NCBI GenBank assembly: GCA_013396915.1
Contig: VWZL01004590.1
Coordinates: 632,899 to 696,898 of the forward strand
DNA from: Stercorarius parasiticus
Taxonomy: Eukaryota > Chordata > Aves > Charadriiformes > Stercorariidae
Length of the DNA: 64,000 nucleotides
Direction: 5' to 3'
How positions within the stretch are numbered: the first letter of the stretch is position 1; each line of letters opens with the position of its first letter. The notes beneath the pieces are model-generated. The model did no database searches. It worked only from the letters and a program-made list of their open reading frames with translations, and was not told where the DNA came from. Positions 12,801 through 27,000 of the stretch are shown here, piece after piece. Position numbers and translations under genes: made by a program.

Positions 12801-15800
12801 CCCTGAGCAGCTGCACTGTGATATACAAGCACATAGTAGCGCACAGGTTTATACACGAGAGGTTAACATCTGGATGCAGCCTCTGGATTACACGGGCCAA
12901 AATCCATTAACAAACTGCTCCCAATAAGGTGTGGAATTACATTTGCATGAGCTTGATAAACCAGCTGTACAATGAAAGGGAATTTTCATCCACTGGCAAC
13001 ACAAAAACATTTCTCACCGTTCATAAGCGCGTAAGTGAGAATCATGACTGAGTTATTGAGGAAACTGTTTTCTTCATTGATGACACGTAGAGTAGCTTTT
13101 TTATCATCTTCTGAGGAATCTTTTGATGTAATCCCAGCCGAGAGATAAATTATGACCATATCGGTATCTAAAAAGAATTGTATATATATAGTAGAAAGTG
13201 CATTAGATTTTTAACTCGGGAAAGCCATGTGAGAAGAGCCCTTACTTCTGCTTACAACCATGTACTGCCAACAGCTTCATCTGCGAGATTCACAGGAATC
13301 TACAATGGAAAAACACACCGCGGGCTTATGAATTACACCCTTCGTTATTAAACTTCTATTTAACGAACATCAGTTTGATTCGGTGCCTACCAGCCACCCA
13401 CAGGCACCGTGGCCTGTTTCTCCTGAGCAGACCCCACCGGCATCTTCTGGCCCGGCTGCAACCAGGCAGGAGCACGCGAGGCCAGGGTGCAGCGTGCTGC
13501 AGAAGCGGCTCTAACTCCAGGGAGAGGGCTGAACAAAAGCGAAAAACCCGCAAGTTTTGTCTCCTGACCCACTGTTCTTCTCCTGTCCTGCGATGAGAAG
13601 CCGATGGCGCTTTCCCAGCTGTTGTTGCTGCAAGAGCAGCACAGGGTGCTCAGCATCGCTGAGCTCATCCTCCCTCTTCCACTAAGGTTTGGCTGTGCAA
13701 CCAGGTCAGCCCCTGCAGAAGCACCCCAACAAGCCTACGTGAGAAACTCAAAAACCCCCGCAAAAGTCCTTTTTCACCCACTTCTTCTTTGTGCCTCCAT
13801 TAGCACTGCTGCAATTTAGCCCCCGACTCGCAGCGCGACAGCTGGAGGAGGCTGCAGGATGGAAGGCACCCGACGCTTTTGGACGTTGTCGTCTGGAGCG
13901 TAAAGCTTGCGAAATGCGCCGCGACACCCCGCCGTTCCTCATCCGCTCCTTTCGCGTGAGGTTGAACACGTTTTTCAAGCTGAGTGTGTTCTCAGTGAAC
14001 GGCCTGCCTCAAAGCCTTTGAACGTGTAAATTCAAATCACGGCTCACACACCATCCTGTTTCATCATATTATATCTCAGTACTAAAAGTACTTTATGCAT
14101 ATAATTAAGACACTTGTAGGGATGATACACCACCATATAATCTGAAGCACATGAGGTTCGTTGGTTAGATACCAACTTTGTTGCCTCATCTGGTTTTTTT
14201 TGTCGTTTTGCTCTGGATTTTTTTAAATAGGTATGAATGCTTTGACGTGTACATTTTGTCATCATGACTTGAACAGAATTTCAGCCAGAATTGTTTTTTG
14301 ATACAAACAAGTTAAGAGGAGCTGTTCATGTGGGGGGAATTTCTGCCTTTTTTTATAGAACCATAGAATCATCTCGGTTGGAAGGGACCTTTAAGATCAT
14401 CAAGTGCGACCGTTAACCTAACACTGCCAAGTCCACCACTACCCTGTGTCCCTCAGCACCACGTCTGCCCGGCTTTTAAATACCTCCAGGGATGGCGACT
14501 CCACCACTGCCCTGGGCAGCCTGCCCCAGTGCTTGATAACCCTTTTGGTGCAGAAATTTTTCCTAATATCCATCCGAACCCTCCCCTGGTGCAACTTGAG
14601 GCTGTTTCCTCTTGTCCTACCAAGTTATTTAGAATCCAAGACTGGGGGAAAAAAAGCAAAGCCAGGTATCGATACAGCTTTGGCTGTAGTTTAAGGAAAA
14701 TTGTTAACGTGTTTCCTAGGCTATAGCATAGCTATTATACACTGCAGCCCGGCATGATGCTCAGTCTAAAAGCTTTGCTAAGAGGAGTAACGTAAGACAG
14801 TCCTAAGTCTGCAGTAGAGACCGGCGCTGAACAGGGCATCTTATCATTCAACAGCTGATCCTCCTACGCTACTGGATACACTACACTTCTGATAGCTGGA
14901 AAAGGCCCTTATATTCAGTGTACCATTACTGCACCTACCTATAGTGTGCGTCTGTGCGTACAGTATATACATACACTGCAATTTTATATATATATTTATA
15001 CACACATATACTGCCTAGCTATTTAACTAGAGTTTTTTCAGGCAACGGCGGTGCTCGGTGGCAGAGTGGTGTTCTTACACTTTGGGATGAGGTTCTGCTG
15101 AGCAGGACTGCAATAGGAACCAGCATAAGGCAGGAAACTCAGACGTGTTCAACAGCACAATTCCTCCATCTCTTACCAGTAGTTCCCTTCTAACTTTCCC
15201 AGTGCGCACTCGGGAGCAAGGCTGTATCTCAATAGCTTCCCCGACACACCCACACATTGTTCTCCAGGAACAGGATGTTAGAAAACTAACAGTGAAATGA
15301 ATGATATTTTTTTTTTAGGTTTATTTTTCTTTTTTTTAAAAGATTAAAAGATTATTTACAAGAAAATGAGACATGCTTTATAAACATCCTCTTCTCAAAC
15401 CTATTGTGTCTCACCCTATGAATTCTGAAATTTCCTATATACACATTAGGTCTTCAAAATCTTTCACACTTAGAGAAAACCTGAATCCAAAGCATTTGCC
15501 TTTTCTTCTGACTTTCTGTACTTGTGCCCCAAAATAACTGTTTGGTATGAAACCTAGTAAAAGTATGTGTTTTCACATGAATGAAGAACATGCCAAAATC
15601 TTCTAATCCTAATATCCATAAAAGATATGTAGGAGGATGCTGCACGATCCTCCAGCTGGTGTTCTTGGAATAACTACTGATGACTAATATGCATCTTATC
15701 CCAGCCAGCTTCAGCAGCGCTGGAGGTTTTTTTTTTTTTTTATTTTATTTTGTATTTTCTAGGAAGTTGCACCCCTTTCATTGTTTTGCCAGATGATGGC

Positions 15801-18800
15801 AAAAACCTGCCCTTGACAACCCCATGTTTCAGCTAAGCAATGCACAGTCAGACAAATGTTTCACTGTATCTGTGGCCAAGTTCAGAAATGGGCTGAACCT
15901 TCAATAGCAAAAGCACCATTTTATAAACGGAAGGAGTCACATTAAGTAGGAGCACGTTTCCCCAGTCTTTCCAAACCACTTTCATTTCTGGACTTTTCGT
16001 TTTTGATTTCTACGGTTCTGAGCTGGTACCTGATCTTCAGAACAATGAAGAATTTGCACTCAATGGATCAAGCTATGGGACCTGCGTTCCATAAGTTGAC
16101 TAAACCGATCAAGATGAGTCTGCTTTCTCCACCCTGCCGCGGCATTGGCAATGTTACTCGACTCCAACGAGCGTCCAGAGCACAGCTTCAAGAATTTGCT
16201 TTCCACGGCTTCCTGGCAAGCAAACGTGCCACTCAATTTCACATCCGTCTTTTCCACATCTTTCACCACATCCTCATTACAAAAACACACACCAAAACCC
16301 CCCAGTCTTGGGAGTGGGAAGGAGGAAGCCCATAATGCATACACCAAAATTCAGGAGGATATTCTTAGATAAAGGAAAATTCAGCCAGGCCAACCTCACA
16401 TTCCATAAGGTATCACCCATAATTGGTATTCTCAAAAAACCCTTCTCCCTGAGAAACAGGCCACTTCCGTAGGATGCCAGTTAGGCTGATTACGCAGCAA
16501 GTCAATGAACCTGCAATAACAGCAACTTTTATTGAAAGGAACCCCACACACACATTTGGGAAATAATTCAGCTATCAGGCAATTTAATCCTGCAATTTCA
16601 TATTATAGTTTAAAAGAAAGTCAGCAAGTGAAACAAATTAAAAGGGAATGGCCATATTCAACAGTCACTCATGCAGATTCCAGATACCCCCTGCCGAGAA
16701 GGGCTTGGGTGTGTTGGTGGATGAAAAGCTGGACGTGAGCCGCCAACGTGCACTGGCAGCCCAGAACCCCCCCGCAGCCTGGGCTGCATCCCCAGCAGCG
16801 TGGGCAGCAGGGCGAGGGGGGGATTCTGCCCCTCTGCTCCGCTCGGGGGAGACCCCCTGCAGTGCTGCCTCCAGCGCTGGGGCACCAACAGCAGAAGGAC
16901 ACGGAGCTGTTGGAGCGGGGCCAGAGGAGGCCCCAGAGATGCTGGGAGGGCTGGAGCCCCTCTGCTGGGAGGACAGGCTGAGAGAGCTGGGGGGGTTCAG
17001 CCTGGAGAAGAGAAGGCTGCGGGGAGACCTTCCAGCCCCTTCCAGTCCCTCAAGGGGCTCCAGGAAAGCTGGGGAGGGACTCTGGAGCAGGGAGGGGAGC
17101 CATGGGACGAGGGGGAACGGTTTTCCACTGCAAGAGGGGAGATTTAGAGGACACATTAGGAAGACATTTTTTACACTGAGGATGGTGAGACACTGGCCCA
17201 GGTTGCCCAGAGAGATGGTCAATGCCCCATCCCTAGAAACATTCCAGGTCAGGTTGGAGGGGGCGCTTTCAGCAACCTGGTCTAGTTAAAGATGTCCCTG
17301 CTCACTGCAGGGGGTTGGACTAGATGGCCTTTAAGGTCTCTCCCAACTGAAACTATTCTATAATTCTATGATCAAGTAAATGCTACTTAATAAAAACAGG
17401 TGCGCTTTTTTTTTTTTTTTAAATATTCAAGACACTACTACACTCCTTTGGCCTCTGCCAAAGCGAGAATCTCAAGTAACAAAACATTTGCAAGCCTCAG
17501 AAATAATCAGGATTGCACAACAAGGGACTTACTTCCTTGGAGTTTTGTGCCATTGTTTGTATTTCGTATCAACTGGAAAGCCTTTTGAAATCCCACTGCG
17601 TGCTGCGTAGGGCTGTCAGACGACTTGATACTGCTAACGAAGGTGGACATCTTCCTTTTTGTCTCACTAGTGGCAGGAGACAGAAACGTCTTATAGCACT
17701 GATCCAGCGAGCAGGTTCTTACTGTGTCTGCCACGGTCAACACGGAGATCTTGAAAGAGAAGAAACTATATTGGATTACCTTACCATTTATAATTCGTTA
17801 TGCACCGATATAGGAAACACAATGAAAAGCCAACTGAAGAGATTCTGTGGGTTTAAAATTCAATTGTTCAAGAATAAATGCTTGAGGGATAAATCCATCA
17901 AATTTGAAAAGGATGAGACTTATGGTGATTTCAAGAAACAGAGACTTCAGTCTTTGTTTCTCAGACGAAGTCAGCTTCACTCTGCTCGTACATAATAGTT
18001 AATACACTGTTCTGGGCAGGAGCCTGAGTGAACTAGAGATAACCGAAAACAAAATCAGCAGAGAGCATTTTCAGGAGAGCCTTGAGTGCCTATAGAAAAG
18101 TGGAGTGCACACAGAAAATGAAAAAAAACAAACCCAAAACCTCTAAGAGCTTTTCACAGGCAAAGCCTTATGTTGTTCTAATGTTCCAGTCAAAGCGAGC
18201 CAAAGCTACCATCAATTTCTGTCCCGTAAATAAGTTAAGGCATGTAGTTGTACCACTCGCACTAATATAAACATAACATACCAGTCTTATTAAATGAGTG
18301 TCATACTTTATTATAAATTATGACTGACGCAAGACAGTCATAGAATTAAGCAGTAATTATATACCCGTATAACAGGTTTTGTAACCACTAAACTACTGAC
18401 CGAGTAATATATGTTTTAAATGTATTTTCTTCATTACAGGTCTGCATTAAGACAAATGCTTTTGACACTTACATTAAAGTACTATTAATCCTGCTTACCT
18501 ATAAGGATTAATTTACAGTATTAAAGCTCTCTAAAAGCACAGCAGTGTTTTTTCCTGTACTATTAATGACAAGAGTTAAGGCAAAGATTATAATCAGTTA
18601 TTCTTCAACTTGATTTGACTGAAACTCCCTTCCTATTAAAAATAAAAAACCAAATAAAACCACCACAACGCAAAACAAGCAGAGAGAACGATCAAGGTCC
18701 TACTAACAGAAAATTACTGAAAGTGAAGACCAAACTGGGGACTGCTTGTGGTCCTGCAGAAGCACTTTATGGGCCCCTGGTTGCAATCCCTACTCAAAAA

Positions 18801-21800
18801 AATTACAGGTTAAGGGACTTCCTCATTGTTGAGTAGAGTATCTGCGGCACAGCAAGAAATAAAATCCAGATTTCTTGGCTTTATCCTTTCCTTGCTGGTA
18901 TCACGATTGTCTGGGAATCTTCCAAGCACTAATTATGTGTCAGCTCACTCCAGTACAGCAGCCGAATAAATAATTTCCATTTTCACAAGCAAAAAAGACA
19001 GCCTCAGAGGTAAAATGAGTTGCTCAAAGCAATCTAGTACTTCAGAAGTTGTCAGGCTCGCAGAAAGGTTCTCCTAATTGCACGCTGTATCACGCTGCTG
19101 ACCATCACCTAGAGTCTCTGCCAAGATGAAGGAGTCTTTAAAGATTACTCAGAAACAGGATTTTGCCTTAGATCAGTGGTTTTCACTTTTTTTCAGACTG
19201 CGGATCCCCATATGTTTCCCCTGCAGTAATACAGGCTTCCAAAAGTGAGCTCAAGTCTTTGTCACCCATTAGAGGTAAACCACGGATCCCCATGAGTCCA
19301 TGGACCACAAGTTAAAAACACCACTTTGGATGAAAACTGAAAACATTGAGCATGGTTGAAACCAATGAAAAGATGCTCATTGCTTGGAGAAATCTTACCT
19401 TATCATGTTCATCTATAGAGCTCAGAATAACCTGAGCAGCATCTTTGGCGATCTGAAGCTGCGTCTCTGTGACCGAAGCCCCATGGTCCACAATGACGAC
19501 GATATGCTTGGACTGAGGTCGAACAGTAGAAACATAGACAGGCCTGAAGGAGAACAAAACCCAAACCACTGTCTTGAGTCGTCTTGTAATTTCCACTAAA
19601 ATGTTTACCAGTGAAAATAGTGGAGAATTCAAAACAAAAACATCCCACCAAGAAACAATGAATTATAACAGGAATTATTGCCTTTATAGAACCACAGAAT
19701 GGTTTGGGTTGGAAGGGACCTTTAAAGCCCACCCAGTGCCACCCCCTGCCCTGGGCAGGGACACCTCCCACCAGCCCAGGTTGCTCCAAGCCCCGTCCAA
19801 CCTGGCCTTGAACCCCTCCAGGGATGGGGCAGCCACAGCTTCTCTGGGCAAGGGAAACTTCTACTAGGAAAGATGAACTGAGAATCTGAACACACAGAAA
19901 AGGCCCTCACTTTCGCTCTCCTGACTTTTTTTTAACCAAAACCAGGTGTCAGATCCTTCTCCCTCTGTCAGAGCAACCACTTTCAGCTAGGAATAAACAA
20001 TTCTGCTCATGCGGTAGCAGTGTTCGGGATTACCGTTTGCAGCAGCTCACATCAAGCTTTGGCTTAAGTGTTGACAAGCAAGAAATGCCTCATGATAAGT
20101 GTTGGGTGCTGGGCATCTTACTCACATGTAAAAGTAAGTGCAACAGTGGGTATTTGCTGGTTACCTGACAAGTAAAAACCTGTGCAAGCGCACAGGGTTG
20201 CATTAGCATAGGGTGTTTGGTTTATTGTAATAAGGGAAGGCTTCTAGCCAAGAAAGGGTTTTCTCTTGGTGCCCTGGAATGCACTTTCACACGGATCGTG
20301 CTCCACAGCCCCTTGGGTCTGGGCAGTTTTAAACCCCATGACCAATCTGAGTTAACTCTGGCTCTTGGCGCTGCCATGTGTCTATTTGTGCCAACATCAA
20401 AAGCCACATTTTCAGTGAAGCCGTGCTCAGATCCAGTTCGATACTGAGAGAGACGTGTGAAAGATTTCACAAGCTCCCGCACCAAGGTTTCAACCTGCAA
20501 CAAATTAGGAAGATCTTCATCAAGGAGGAAGAATTAAAAAAGGAGAGGACTCTCTTCCCTCTTTAGTCCAGACCCAAAAGTAGTTAGAGTCAAGTGAGAG
20601 TTTTATGATGTAAATTTTATTATATCAAAGGCAGCCAGAGAAATCTTATTAAGAGTAAAGGAAATGCAGAAGATTTTAGACAAGGCACTGCAATAAACAA
20701 CTGGCACAAATCAGTTCTTAATTGTAAAACAGCCTGCAGCTCTACACTGGTATTAATACCTAGAACTTAAATAGGGGCTTTGATCTTCAAAGCACTTAAG
20801 TATTAACTAATTAATCCACCCAAACTACCCTCTGAAGTAAATACTAGCAAAAAGATAACCCTTATTTAGCCATGGAGAAACTGCGATCAAGACTTGGTGA
20901 TGTGGATGAAATCGACAACGGTTTTAGTGTCAAAATTTCAACCAAGAACTGTGGTACCCCCGGTTCTCACGTCTTCAGACCGTACCTTTCCAAGACCACA
21001 GAGAATTTAATCAAGCCCAGACGCTTCAACTTTGATGACACATAAAAAATAACATCTGTAAACATTTGATTGCTCAACAGGGACAGGTAACCAAACACTT
21101 TTTAGGCTCTGTACACTCGGCTACTGTCCTGGTTTCAGCTGGGACACAGTTAATTTTCTTTCTAGTGGTCGTTGTGTTTCAGATTTGCTATGAAGGGAGG
21201 CTCAATAATACATATTGTTTTAGTTGTTGCCAGGTGATGTTTATAGCTTTGAAGGACTTTTTTCAGCTTCCCACAGAAGCTGAGAAGAAGCCTAGACAGA
21301 ACAATGGAACGGCCAACAGAATATTCCATACCATAGATGTCATGCCCAGTATATAAATGGGGTTAGTCGGGGGGCTGGTACTCGCCATCACTGCTCAGGA
21401 TGGTGCCAATTCACCAGGTGGTGAGAGCGACTTGTGTCATTACTATTATTATTGTTATTTTCCTTTTCTAATACTGTTCTATTAAACTGTCTTTATCAGA
21501 ACCGACAAGATTGTCTCCTTTTCCCCTCCTTTTCTCCCTCCCCTTCTTGGGGAGGGAAGGGGGGGTGAGGGAGCGGCTGGCGGTCCTACCTGCCAGCTGG
21601 GGTTAAACCACAACAGCTACGCAGAAACACACCTGGATGTGCTGATACTCCCTCCACACAGACTGACTAACTGGTACAATTAGCTAGTGTGCGACCAGAG
21701 GCTCTAAAGCCACTGCTCTTTCTCCGAAGATTCCACCCTTGAATCTTGATCAGTCCCATCATTTTGACAGCAAAAGCTAGGGGAAAAAATACTGCACTGC

Positions 21801-24033
21801 CACTGCTCTGCTTCATGCCTACAGAACAGGAATATTCCCCTCAGCAAAAAAACCCACGTCACCATTTGATCCTTTTTTCCTACAGTTTTCTTAGTAGAAA
21901 CTAAAAGTTTCCACTGCTATCCACAATGTGCCACTTGAACCTTGGATGGAGACTGGAGAAATGCTCCTAGCTATGCCCTTTCCAGTCTCTCATCCTTCCA
22001 CCCTCCTCCCCAAAGCGATTCACCTGCCAAATCAGTAGAATACACATTCACTACTTTATTAACAGGGGTCAAGTATGAGTCAAATACAAGATAAATTTTG
22101 CCTATGGGCTGACCTACAATTTACAGGTTACTGCTTATTTCCAGCTTATTTGAGTCGAGAGAGGTGAGGAACCTGTACGTAATTTCACTTCACTTCAACG
22201 TTTCTTAAAAGTGAAAACTAGTGCTTTAAAAAAAACAAACCTAAGAAAACCCAAGGGACCCCATTAAAAGTTACTCATAAACGTTGTCATCTTGGCAAAG
22301 CGTAATGCTGCAATGAAATCAGTGCCTGAGGAATCCAATTTTAGTGCTTTGCCCACTAAATTGTAAGGACACAAATCGTACCTGCTGCGGTGTTCATAGC
22401 TGCCTTTGCACCGGAACTTGTGGGCTGGGAAAACGGTGAAAATGCCTTCTTCCGAGCTGAAATACTGCCACTTAATTCCTGGGTTAGACTTCAGATTATC
22501 AGCAAGAACTACAGGTTGGGGAGAAAAAAAATAAGACATAAAGCAGAGTTAAAAAGGGAGGTCAAACTTGGAGGTATGGTTATTCAAGGCCTCTCTCGTA
22601 TGTGCCTGGAGAAGAATAACCTGGGTCCCAACACCAACTATAAGTAGCTCGATTTGAGGATTGATAAGAGTTTTATGTCTGATTTGCAAACGGTTAAAGG
22701 CTTTTGGAAACTTAATACTGGACTTGACAGATTTTGTTTAATATGTGATGACAATTCCTGAACCTCTGAAGTCTAACTGGGGGCCAAGAAGCCAAGGCAG
22801 AAGCAAGGAAGGAAGAGATTAAGGCAATTATATATCATACGCATACATACATAACATTTACATGTAAAGATCAACCCATTGTCCACATGGAGTTTTCATA
22901 AAGAAAAAACCCTAATGTTAAAAAAAAAAAAAAGTGTGTTCTTTACACTGAAGTAACACCAAAACATTAACTAAGTTTGCTGCTTACAGCCCCATAACCC
23001 AATCTGTTAACATTACCTATTCTGACATCTGTTTAAAAATGCCTACGTGAACATTTAGTAAAAACAGTTTTATGCACAAATGTGGGTCGGGGAAAAACTC
23101 ACAGTACAGAAGTAGTTGAAAAGGTTAAAAAAAGGGAGAATCTTTCTTCTTTGTCCATCTTGTTGCCTTGTTTGTCTAAGGCTATGTAGGTACAGCTCCC
23201 GCTCTGGGGACTCAAGAGCTTCTCCAAGTTTCTCATTATCCCTGTGCCACAATCAGCAAGGCCCCTCAAGCACTGCTTGTTAGGAGAAACGGTCACTTTT
23301 CAGGGAAAACACAGCACCTTCCCTCAAAGGGTTCCGAGTGCTCAAGTGCTACCTGGTGGGTGGTGGCTCCATGCTGGTGCCACCCATCCCCACCATGAGC
23401 ATCTCCATCGGGTTCCCATTTTCAAGATCATAAAATTCAGGAAGAATGACAACAACAGTCCTCAGCAGCTACACAGCAACTTTCCTCCAGGTCACTCAGA
23501 AACTCCTCGGTGGCAGGTGATTATTAGTAGCTCATCGCATGGCCAAAAAGTGAAGAACAAAGAAGGTAAATGACACGTTCCCAAGCTGTGTAGTCAAGCA
23601 GGAACCAAGGTCAGAATGTAACCGCAGGGTACAGATCTCATACCCTCCTGTAGTTTATAGACCACATTCATTCTGTTTAAAATATACTTGCTTTCCTATT
23701 AAAATGATCTTTAAGGAAGTGCTACTTAACACTGAGAGTAATTCAAAAGCTACAGCTTAGCAAAGTTAACAAAACTCATTACGTTAAGTAAAGACACAAA
23801 ACATCACCAGAACCAACAATTAAATAAAGCGGCCACCCCGGGGCTGAGACTGTCTGCACTAATAACTTATAAAGATATTTAATACACCAAGCTAAACCAA
23901 CAGAGTGTATGGATACTGTGGAAATCCCGAGCACTCAGAGCCCGGGTGGGGACAACGGTGTTTTGAGTCACCGGAGGCAGAGGTGGCACTGGGATTTGTG
24001 CCTCGTAGTGCAATGGAAACTTGGCATGTACAC

Positions 24034-24064
<31 letters not shown>

Positions 24065-27000
24065 AAATTTTCTTGCCATTTCGTGCTCTTTGATTATAAA
24101 ACTTCCCAGAACTGGCAGAGGGAGCTCTGATTTAGCGCACTTCACCTTTGGCTGAGATATCTCCCTTAGGATCGACACTGAAAATAGATTCATCTCCCGA
24201 ATCTCGGTCATCATCAAATATGCCAATATTTAGGTTGGAAATCACTGCAAGGCACATCTCAAACCTCAGCCAGACGTCCTACGACAAAATACCCACGCAG
24301 AGCACAGTTTAAGTTCAACATCCTCAACAGTTTAGCACTTCCTCGAGTTTCTCAGACTGGCTGCGGCCACGATGTTCCCTCCACATTCAGCTCTGCATAA
24401 TTACCCTGTAAAAACCACAAGCTTGGGGTTTCCCCCCCCCCCCCATTTTTTGCCACAGGTTTTTATATTTCCACAGTGCTTAACAGTGCCAGTGGAAATC
24501 CCGGTTGCACCATGCTGGATTCTGTAGAAAGATGCAGCTTTGCACGACTGTGGCTTTGAAGAATTTGATGTCTCAATGGATGAGATGAGGAGGAGGAGCA
24601 AGGAAGAAAGAAGAACAAGACATGACATGGTCGATGAGTGTTTTCCCAGTGGGTTAATGACTGAGTTGGGGACCAGAACTACACTCTGCTCACACCTCTT
24701 GCTCTTCATCCTTCTCCAAAAAGTACCAATTCAAGGTATTTTTGGTATACTGGGGCAAGGATGCCAAAGCTTGTTTCTCCCTCTCCCCTGTGCACAGGTA
24801 AAACCAACCTGGTGATGCTCTTGGGCACAGGAACAAGTTTTTCTCAGGAATTTTCACACTTTCAAAGAAACCACCCATGATCTTGCAACTAGAAGTCAAA
24901 CAAATTTGCAAATATTGTTTGTTTCACTCAAGTTCCCCCTAAATTTCTACTAAGACCTTGATTTGTTTTTTTTTCAGCTGATACACCAGTTTAGCAGCAC
25001 CATTTCTGATTTGTACAAAAAGCAGGTTTCTTTGGTCACAGACGATGGTTTCTGTGTAGCAGGGACACAAAGCAACGTGGAATTTTAACATGGCCAAATT
25101 TAGGCAGTACAGAAAAAACTTTAGGCAAAAATCAGTTTTAGTTAAAAACAAAATAAACTTAACTCACACAGAGTTTCTAGCTTTTATACCTAGCGCTACC
25201 AGAAATTTCTCTCCGCGTCACCCCCCAGAGCACCCATCCTCACTTCCTCTCTGAAATCTTGTCTGGGAGAACCCAGATTCATTTCTGAACTCGCGGAGGG
25301 CTTGGCAGCCCGACCCTCCAGAGAAGGTGCAGCACCGGTGCTCACAGCCCACACAAGTTCTCCTGCGTGGGACCGCGTTGCATGGCCACAGCTGCAGGAA
25401 TCCAGGAAAGTATTCGATAAACCTTTATTAAACTGCAAAGAAAAGCTTGGAAAAAATTCCTTCAAAAGCATCAAAGCCTTGGAAGAAAAAAAACATTAAA
25501 AAATCATAATTAATTGTATTTAATTACTTTCTTTTAAATACTGTCTTTCAGCAGGGTATGCCAATCAACATTATCCATCCTACTGCAATAGAAAAAACCT
25601 AGAAAAAGCTAATACAATTAGACTTTGACGTAAATAAGGGCACCAAAGTCCAGGCACACCACTACGGCTGAACTGCTGCTTCACGTGATTGCGCTGCCTC
25701 ACAGGCAGGGGGGGAGAAGGGAGTATCCAACATTTAAATCCTCCTTTTAACGTCTAGCCCCTGGGATTTCACAGTTCTGGGGGGTGAATTATGGAGGCTG
25801 TTTTGCTTTGTGTAAAGAGGCTGTATTTCTGGTATTAAAGCTTTTGTTACGGGTTACAGCAGTTGAAAAAAGTGTGTTTTCAAATCAAGTATTTCAATAC
25901 TCATTTAAAGCCTGGATGAAACAACTTGTCCAGTTTCATTTCACCAACAGCATTAAAATAAATGAGCTTATAATTAAAAGGTTGAGTGTTTTTTTTTTTT
26001 AAATCATCGCTATATTAAAGATAAACTTCTCATTCCCACAAGGCCATGATTTGTATTTATTTCCTCCACAAGAGTATCTGGGTTTAAGAGTGTTAATTTT
26101 CCCCATAAAACAATTGGGTTTGAACCTCAGACAAACTCCTTACAGCCTCGGTGCCTCTCTCTGCTGTTCCTCCTTTCCACAAAGCTCTGCTCATGTTTTC
26201 CTTCAGCTGGGATGTTAGCTCAATAATACCCTCCCCTCAGATTACCACTTTTATCGTAACGCTCTGCTTTTTTTTTTTTTTAATATTTTTTTTTCTTTTT
26301 CCTATGACCACAGTGGACAATCTCCCAGCAAATAAGCTGTGGCTGAAAAAGACATGCTTTTTCTTTTTAAGTGCACGTTTATTTTCCATCCACTAAAGCT
26401 GTAAGAACGCCCTGCCGAAATCCCCTCGTTTCTCGGTCTCTGCCAGGACACCGGGCAGCAGATGCTCTTTTTTAGCCCAAACTCACTCACCCCAAACTTT
26501 CCGCTCCACCAGTTGCTCGCCTGTACCTTATTCTCTCCTCCTCCTTCCAGCAAAGCCAGCCTCGGGACAGGTTACACAATCAGAAGACTCAAAAATGGAG
26601 CCACTGTAAGGCAAGTTGCCTTAAAGCCTATAGCTAAAGGCTAAATTTGTCAAAATTACACCCTCGGCAGCACTAGCAGGAACGCGTGCAGGACATCTCA
26701 CCGGTACTCGCTTTCCCTCCATATGCTTGACCTGTGGTCCCCATTTTAACTCAAAATGTAATTTACTTTTTTCATTTTCTGGTCAGGTTCAGGTTCTTTT
26801 CGCACACATGAGAAGGTAACCATCTCCTAAGTATTTTGTATTACTGAGTACATGCAATGATTTTGCTCTTCTAAAATGAGCATCACCGCTTAACAAAGAC
26901 CCAGCCTTGACATCACGCTACTTGGAGGAAGCCAAGAGTCCAAATCTTATAAAAGCAGAAATCTTAGCAGAATGCCTTAATTCCAGACAGAGAGTGGGGA

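Larger units (their letters stand above)
13168..17532 (-). other. CACHD1 intron 7
   Basis: 4365 bp between exons 7 and 8. Holds two CR1 copies in opposite orientations (14354-14628 minus, 16688-17372 plus), T-rich runs near 15308-15340 and 15728-15755, and a GC-rich stretch at about 13385-13700 in which I recognise nothing. Confidence 0.85.
19544..22381 (-). other. CACHD1 intron 5
   Basis: 2838 bp between exons 5 and 6 with one CR1 copy (19685-19850) and the solo LTR (21125-21615). About 23 percent of the intron is transposon-derived. Confidence 0.85.

Noticed and set aside
16648..17289. 213-codon plus-strand open frame
   Set aside because: It is CR1 sequence: a short ORF2 C-terminal remnant followed by the GC-rich LINE 3' UTR, not a host gene.
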